Origin: Diphasiastrum complanatum
Taxonomy: Eukaryota; Streptophyta; Lycopodiopsida; Lycopodiales; Lycopodiaceae
DNA length: 64,000 bases
Assembly (NCBI GenBank): GCA_029204225.1
Contig: CM055104.1
Span: 53,006,294 to 53,070,293 of the forward strand
Direction of reading: 5' to 3'
Shown piece by piece: positions 59,075-64,000 of this stretch. Position 1 is the first letter of the stretch; the number at the start of each line of letters is the position of its first letter. The notes under the pieces were generated by a model. It ran no database searches. It was not told the origin of the DNA and saw nothing but the letters and a program-made list of their open reading frames with translations. A program made the translations under genes and the position numbers.

Positions 59075-59240
59075 GTCAACGCACCAATATATCCACGGAT
59101 TTTATTTCAGGTCTTCTTCACAGCATGGGCATGACACTTGTCTTGTTGTGGTTGATCATTTTTCCAAACAAGCACATTTTATTCCTATACAGTCTCTCCT
59201 TACGTCTGAGCAATGTGCTCATATTTTCTTATCTAAAGAT
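59075..59240 (+). pseudogene. Ty3/gypsy integrase core fragment
   Basis: STDFISGLLHSMG, then after a one-base shift HDTCLVVVDHFSKQAHFIPI and LTSEQCAHIF. Matches the first part of the integrase core; nothing recognisable on either side. Confidence 0.7.
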
Positions 59241-59309
59241 GATGGTCATGCATGGATTGATATAAAAGAGTTCACTGTGTTTGCCTTAGATCTGCAACAA
59301 CTTTTGTAA

Positions 59310-60386
59310 GAAACTTTGGACAAATCATGTCCATGAAGTTGACAAAATCGTGTATGCATAATATTATTAATTGTTAGCGTAGCTTGTTACTAAGCTATCA
59401 TCGCATGCTATTATTCTCAAGAATCGCTAAATTGTTGATAGCTCATACACATCAAATTCTAAAGAAACTTAATTTTATGTGATCTCATGATAATCACCAC
59501 AATCGGTAGCATACCTAGCGTATTCCTCAATTAAGAGCACCCACGAGTTTGCATGAGATGCAGCAAAATTCAACTGATGTAAACTACAACATCTATCATA
59601 GTATCATTAGTATATAATAGCATGGATAAAATTTGATGATAATATCAAAATTTGGCATGGAATCATCATCATGCCAAAGCTATTAGATCATACATGAATA
59701 GTTAGGTTCACATAAAAACTAACATGCATATCAAGCATCTTCAAGACATAGAATTCCTAAAACATGCTGAAAGTAAAATTAGCTCAAAAAGGTATGATAC
59801 TTATTACTATCCTGAAAGACTCGTTCGTAACAAACTCCAATTTAATTTTTTCTTTCATAATGACCTTCTCTTGTTTTGGATTTATCCCACATGGGCTAGC
59901 TCTAATAGTATTGGTATAGGCCTTCAAAATCCAACCGAAGGTAAACCCATGCAAGCTACAACACTTATGAGAACATCAGACTAACTGCCCATCCTTATCG
60001 TTAATCCATAGTCATTCTTGTGTTGTGAGAACCACACTAGCACTATCATATCCATCTTTTGAGTCCCTACCCATGGTAATCCATTGTCATATGCCAAACT
60101 TGATTTTATTGCATTCAAACAATGTTAAAAGCATCAAAATGTGAAGAACTTCAAGAAACTAGTAGAAAGTGCTAAATTAAAGACTCAAGAAATAAGTAAT
60201 AATGATCCAAGAAAGCTTGAAATCATCACCAAATGTAACCAAATCAATGCCATTCAAGAGATCAAGCCTAATTCTAAAGTATGGTATTAAGTCTCATGTT
60301 ATAGTGGTCCTTTGTGCCTCTAGTATGAGTTTGGGGCCTTATTTGGCTAAATTGGGCCTTATAACCATTATAAAAAATCCCGCTAT
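59310..60386. other. AT-rich intergenic sequence
   Basis: No gene, RNA or recognisable repeat seen. Confidence 0.5.
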
Positions 60387-60785
60387 TGTTATGTACCATA
60401 ACGGTACGCCCTTCAGTGATGGCCTCACAAGGGGCATGATGCAGGTCTGGTGTTATCGACATGTTTAGGTGCCACACGTTCACGTGTCGCCGGCAGGACC
60501 GTGCTTGATGGGACCCACTATGCTATGCCTATATAGTGGTGGGGTTTCCCTCTTTCCATTCACTCAGTCTACCCGGGAGTTGGTGGATGGAGAGCACGTG
60601 CATTAGCCAAGATGTATCTCCAGGATGGCTGGTGGCATGGGACGCCAGTTATCACAGGAGGCTCGACTAGCATGATTATGTCGATAGCTCCAGTGCATGG
60701 GGGTGGGTCGGTTGTGACCCTATGGATGGGGCGGATACGGTGCATCGTCACTCGTATGGGGTGTGCAGTCATGGGAGTTGTAACA
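60387..60785 (+). repeat. 5' LTR of plus-strand gypsy element
   Basis: Starts TGTTATGTACCATAACGG and ends GAGTTGTAACA, TG...CA. 399 bases, same family as the minus-strand LTR at 54095-54563, which has additional insertions. A CTATATAGTGG box at about 60530 could be the TATA. Confidence 0.88.
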
Positions 60786-60787
60786 TT

Positions 60788-60799
60788 TGGTATCAGAGC
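60788..60799 (+). other. Primer binding site (initiator tRNA-Met type)
   Basis: TGGTATCAGAGC, a perfect match to the usual plant LTR-retrotransposon primer site, two bases after the LTR end. Confidence 0.9.
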
Positions 60800-62095
60800 A
60801 GCCGATTTCCTTTACAAGGTGCACACGTTCCCTTTATGGCTTTTTGCGGTTGGGTATTCCTTTATTAGGAATGTGGCTGGTTGATATTTTTAACCTTCGT
60901 TTTAAATGATTTTTGAAAGGGTTAAATTTGTGGCAACATAATAAACTTAAAGAAAACTATAGCCCAAAGCTTATAAGAAATTTTTTAAGTTAGCTTTGAG
61001 GTATCTGTTAGCAACCGTACTCTAAAATTTTCCTTTCAAACAAAAAAAAGAAAAATAATATAACAAGAACAAAGAAAGGGAGAGATCTGCCGTGGGTACG
61101 GGCTGTCAGAACCAACTGTGGTCCTGCCATGGCTGTATCTGCATATTTAAAGACGTTGGGGAGGGGGGGGGATCATAATTCCCTTCCCTGCTCTTTGGTA
61201 GGGTACGGTTTGAAGCCGCGGGGTTTCTCCGCGATCTGGCTGCTGGCAGAGAAAGGGGGAAAGGGGAGTAGTTAATATCTCCCCTACCTTGTACTTGTTG
61301 ACCACCGCAGCGCTGCAGGCAGCGCGCTGTCCGTGGTCGTGTCTTTTTCTTTATGGAGGGAGGGGGGAGGAGAGATATTGTGTACTCCTCCCCCCAACCT
61401 GTTTGTACTTCGTTGCCCTGGAATGGACCGTGTGAGGTGCGCCCTCCTAGGAGAAGGATTTGATTAAAAGCTTTGTAAACAAATCTTATAAATTGAAAAT
61501 TGATTCCTAAGTTGAACTATAAGCTTTAAGATGAAAGTCTTAAGGAACCTTATGAATTCTTTTTACTTAAAAGAAGCAACTAAACCAAATCTTGGTGAGG
61601 CTGTCCTTTGAGTTCGTACTTCTCACCTCCTCCCTGTTTGTACCTGCAGATCTCCAAAGTCTTGGAGAGAGCTCTGGTACGTAGGAGTTGGAGGTGGGAG
61701 AAGGGGCTTTAACTAACTTTTGTAATCCTTTTGGAGTCCATGGGCCAAGCCAGGTGACACCTTGAGGTGGCCCCACATGGTGAGAAGGAGCTAGAAAGGA
61801 CACCTGGGGCCTATTTTGGGCCTCACTTGTCCTTTTTGCATGAGGAAAGGGGAAGAGCTTTGGGGGAGGGGGTCAAGGAAGTACGTTCATTTTCCTCTAC
61901 CCCATTCTCAAAGTTGCTTGTAGAGTTCCTTTGTGCTCAAGCTTACTTGTTTTCTTGAGCCCTTCTTCTCTAGTTGTCAGTTTTTAACGGTTTTAATACC
62001 GTTGTTCTCCGTTTTTCCTCTAGTTACATACTGCTTTTGCCATGGACACCCCTATGGACGTTACCCAAGCTCCAAAATCAAGCTCCAAAAAATGT
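60800..62095 (+). other. Leader and possible gag start of the plus-strand gypsy element
   Basis: G-rich leader with several GGGGGG runs. ATGGACACCCCTATGGACG at 62042 could be the gag start. The element is cut at about 62100 by minus-strand LINE sequence, so gag and pol are absent. Confidence 0.5.
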
Positions 62096-62099
62096 CCGA

Positions 62100-64000
62100 T
62101 AGAAATTTGGCTTAATGCTCAACTGTCCCTGCCAAATATGCTAGATATAGGCTCGATAAATAGATCGTCTAATGTGCTCATGAGTGCCTGCTGGGAGATC
62201 AGAAACTGGAATACCAAATGTGCTCAAGAGGCGTGCAGCTTGAGAATACCATGGGAAATGAACTCCAAGATCATATAGTAATCTCGAGGATGTAATTGCA
62301 AGCTAGGAATATCTGTCAAAGTGAGAGTCAATACTCTTTGGATATGTATAATGAGCTGAAAAAGGGCATCCACTAAAATGGGAGGAACAATAAACTTAGC
62401 AGTGATGTTCTAGTGTGGGAGTGAGGCCTTAGCCCTAATCATCCGAGATAGCATGGTCTCTAGAGCCGAGATATACGAGACCAATCCGAGGAGGTAATAC
62501 TTGTACACCAAGCATCTGCCACATATAATGTTGTAGGAGTGACCATAGTGTCAAAGAGACGACACTTACTAGGAGCATCATGAATATAACTCCAGAAACA
62601 AAATCTCTCAAGCTAGATGAGGGAAGCGTGTCCCTTCCCAAGGCGATCCGAGGCCTGCCGCATATAAAAAATAGGACCACTGAATAGAACACCCAAGTAC
62701 ATATAAGACACTCTCTCCATATGTACCAAGGCAGCATGCCCCTTACGCGGGAGAGATAGAGCAGTAGAGCGAAAAGTTAGTAAGGGACCGGTGGATAGTA
62801 CACCTAGATAGGTGTATGAGGTAACAATCTCCAACTGCTGTCCATCATAATAAAATGCGTCATCTCTCATATGCTGCTGGTTAGTGTTAAACAACATTAC
62901 CTTGGTCTTAGCAATATTCACCGTCAAGCCCCACACTAAGCAAAAAACCATAGAGACCAACAAGATGTCGCTGTAATCCAGAGGCTATAGAGGATAGCAA
63001 TGCCACATCATCCGCATACAGTCGGATAGGAATAATAACATCAGCAAGTGGACATGAATCACCACCCTCCTCCTTGATGATCCGCTCTAGATCATCAATG
63101 TACAATGCAAAAAGAGTGGGAGACAGTGGACATCCCTGCTTGAACCCAATTGTGCTTTGGATAAAAGGTGACCAGCTGCTGCCATCTCTAAAATGTGCTA
63201 ATACCCTCTCATATAAGGTGCTGATAGCCTTAATGATATCATGTGCCAAGTGAAGATAAGCGCTGAAGTAGAAGGTGCCGTGGAACTGAGTCAAAGGCCT
63301 TGCGGAAATCCACAAAGTAGCAGTATACTCTCCGTCTCCGATGTCGAGCCTCGTCTATGATGCAGCGTAGGACAAATGCATGATCAATAGTAGAATATCC
63401 GGGTCTGAAGCCAGCCTGTCCAAGAGCAAATAACTCATCTGATTCCGCCTGGGGTCCAACCATAGACTGCAGAACTGAGCCATAAAGCTTCGCCATCGTG
63501 TGACTGATCATGAGAGTGCGGTAGTTATCGACGTTCATTGGGTCACCAACCTTGAGAATGAGATGGAGAAGGTTCGTGCACCAGTTGGTGGGAAAGCCAG
63601 AGGTAACAACCATGTTAAAAGTGTGGGCAATGTAAGGAGAGAGAAGTTGGGAGACAGGTTTGAGGAAGTCCGAGTTAAGTGAGTCAACGTCTTTTGCTTT
63701 ATGGGGTTGGGCTTTACTAATCGCGGATTCAATTTGGTCAGAGGTAAAAAGAGAGAATGTAGTGGGTCGAGTGATAGGGATAGGGGGGGCATCTATAGTG
63801 TATAAGCGAGTAGCATATTCCACCCAAGAGTTGATATCAATAGGTGAAAGTAAGGAAGATTTCTTAGAAAAGATTTTCCAGAAAAGAGAGGAGGAAGAGA
63901 AAAGGGAGTCTATAATCTTCTGACCATCTCTTGTTAGAGAGTCTCTTTATTAACTACATGACGATACTGCTTCTGTACTTGCACCAAAAGATTAGGAGAG
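62100..64000 (-). pseudogene. LINE ORF2 reverse transcriptase, runs off the window end
   Basis: Minus strand. RT blocks in order: FSLFTSDQIESAISKAQPHK, VDNYRTLMISHTMAKLYGSV, FALGQAGFRPGYSTIDHAF, CYFVDFRKAFDSVPRHLL (motif A), GFKQGCPLSPTLFALYIDDL (motif B) and IRLYADDVALLSS (motif C, intact). Frameshifts lie at about 63280 and 62920. After KGHAALVHMER the frame repeats a TYLGVL block as MYLGVLFSGPIFYMRQASD. Diverged thumb sequence continues to about 62100. Upstream endonuclease is outside the window. Same family as the LINE at 56.9 kb. Confidence 0.9.

Overview
The window is plant nuclear DNA from a large, repeat-rich genome. Evidence: spliceosomal introns with GT-AG (and one GC-AG) ends, plant-type Ty1/copia and Ty3/gypsy retroelements with initiator-Met-tRNA primer sites, plant LINEs, and one multi-exon gene of a plant DUF3754 family. 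Introns up to 15.9 kb loaded with old retroelements fit a fern, a gymnosperm or another giant-genome land plant. I cannot name the species.

Main result: a single minus-strand gene occupies about two thirds of the window. Thirteen exons between 42763 and 2084 were rebuilt by hand from splice sites, reading phase and protein similarity recalled from the DUF3754 family. Its promoter (TATA box, (CT)n leader) is near 43.1-43.25 kb, and its last exon or exons lie beyond position 1 or were not found. Small introns sit at 39.0-39.7 kb. The large ones are intron 1 (2.4 kb), intron 7 (3.7 kb), intron 8 (9.5 kb), intron 11 (15.9 kb) and intron 12 (3.4 kb). Nearly everything else from 2 to 42 kb is intron: a MULE-like element (4.17-5.12 kb), a copia element with both LTRs (7.0-11.1 kb), several RT-less Ty3/gypsy fragments (11.6-20.1 kb), a tandem tRNA-like sequence (18.5-18.7 kb), a copia fragment joined to a gypsy fragment (25.6-28.0 kb), a gypsy RT fossil (30.6-31.1 kb) and a piece of gypsy-derived accessory sequence (37.5-38.4 kb).

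Upstream of the gene (43.9-64 kb) lies a retroelement field. It holds copia remains (44.0-45.2 and 48.2-50.3 kb) and a small unrecognised spliced-looking locus with TATA and G-boxes (46.1-46.95 kb). It also holds a minus-strand gypsy element with its 3' LTR (54.1-56.9 kb) fused to a 5'-truncated LINE (56.9-58.4 kb), a CT/CA microsatellite, a plus-strand LTR of the same gypsy family with primer site and leader (60.4-62.1 kb), and a second LINE on the minus strand running off the end (about 62.1-64 kb).

The host gene probably encodes a two-helix membrane protein, perhaps plastid-targeted. All the retroelement reading frames are broken by stops, frameshifts or deletions. Function of the DUF3754 protein is not known to me. 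The strongest points for follow-up are the gene with giant introns, the unresolved frame at the end of its exon 4, its GC-AG intron, the MULE-like element with a 9-bp target duplication, and PIP-box-like motifs at the LINE C terminus.
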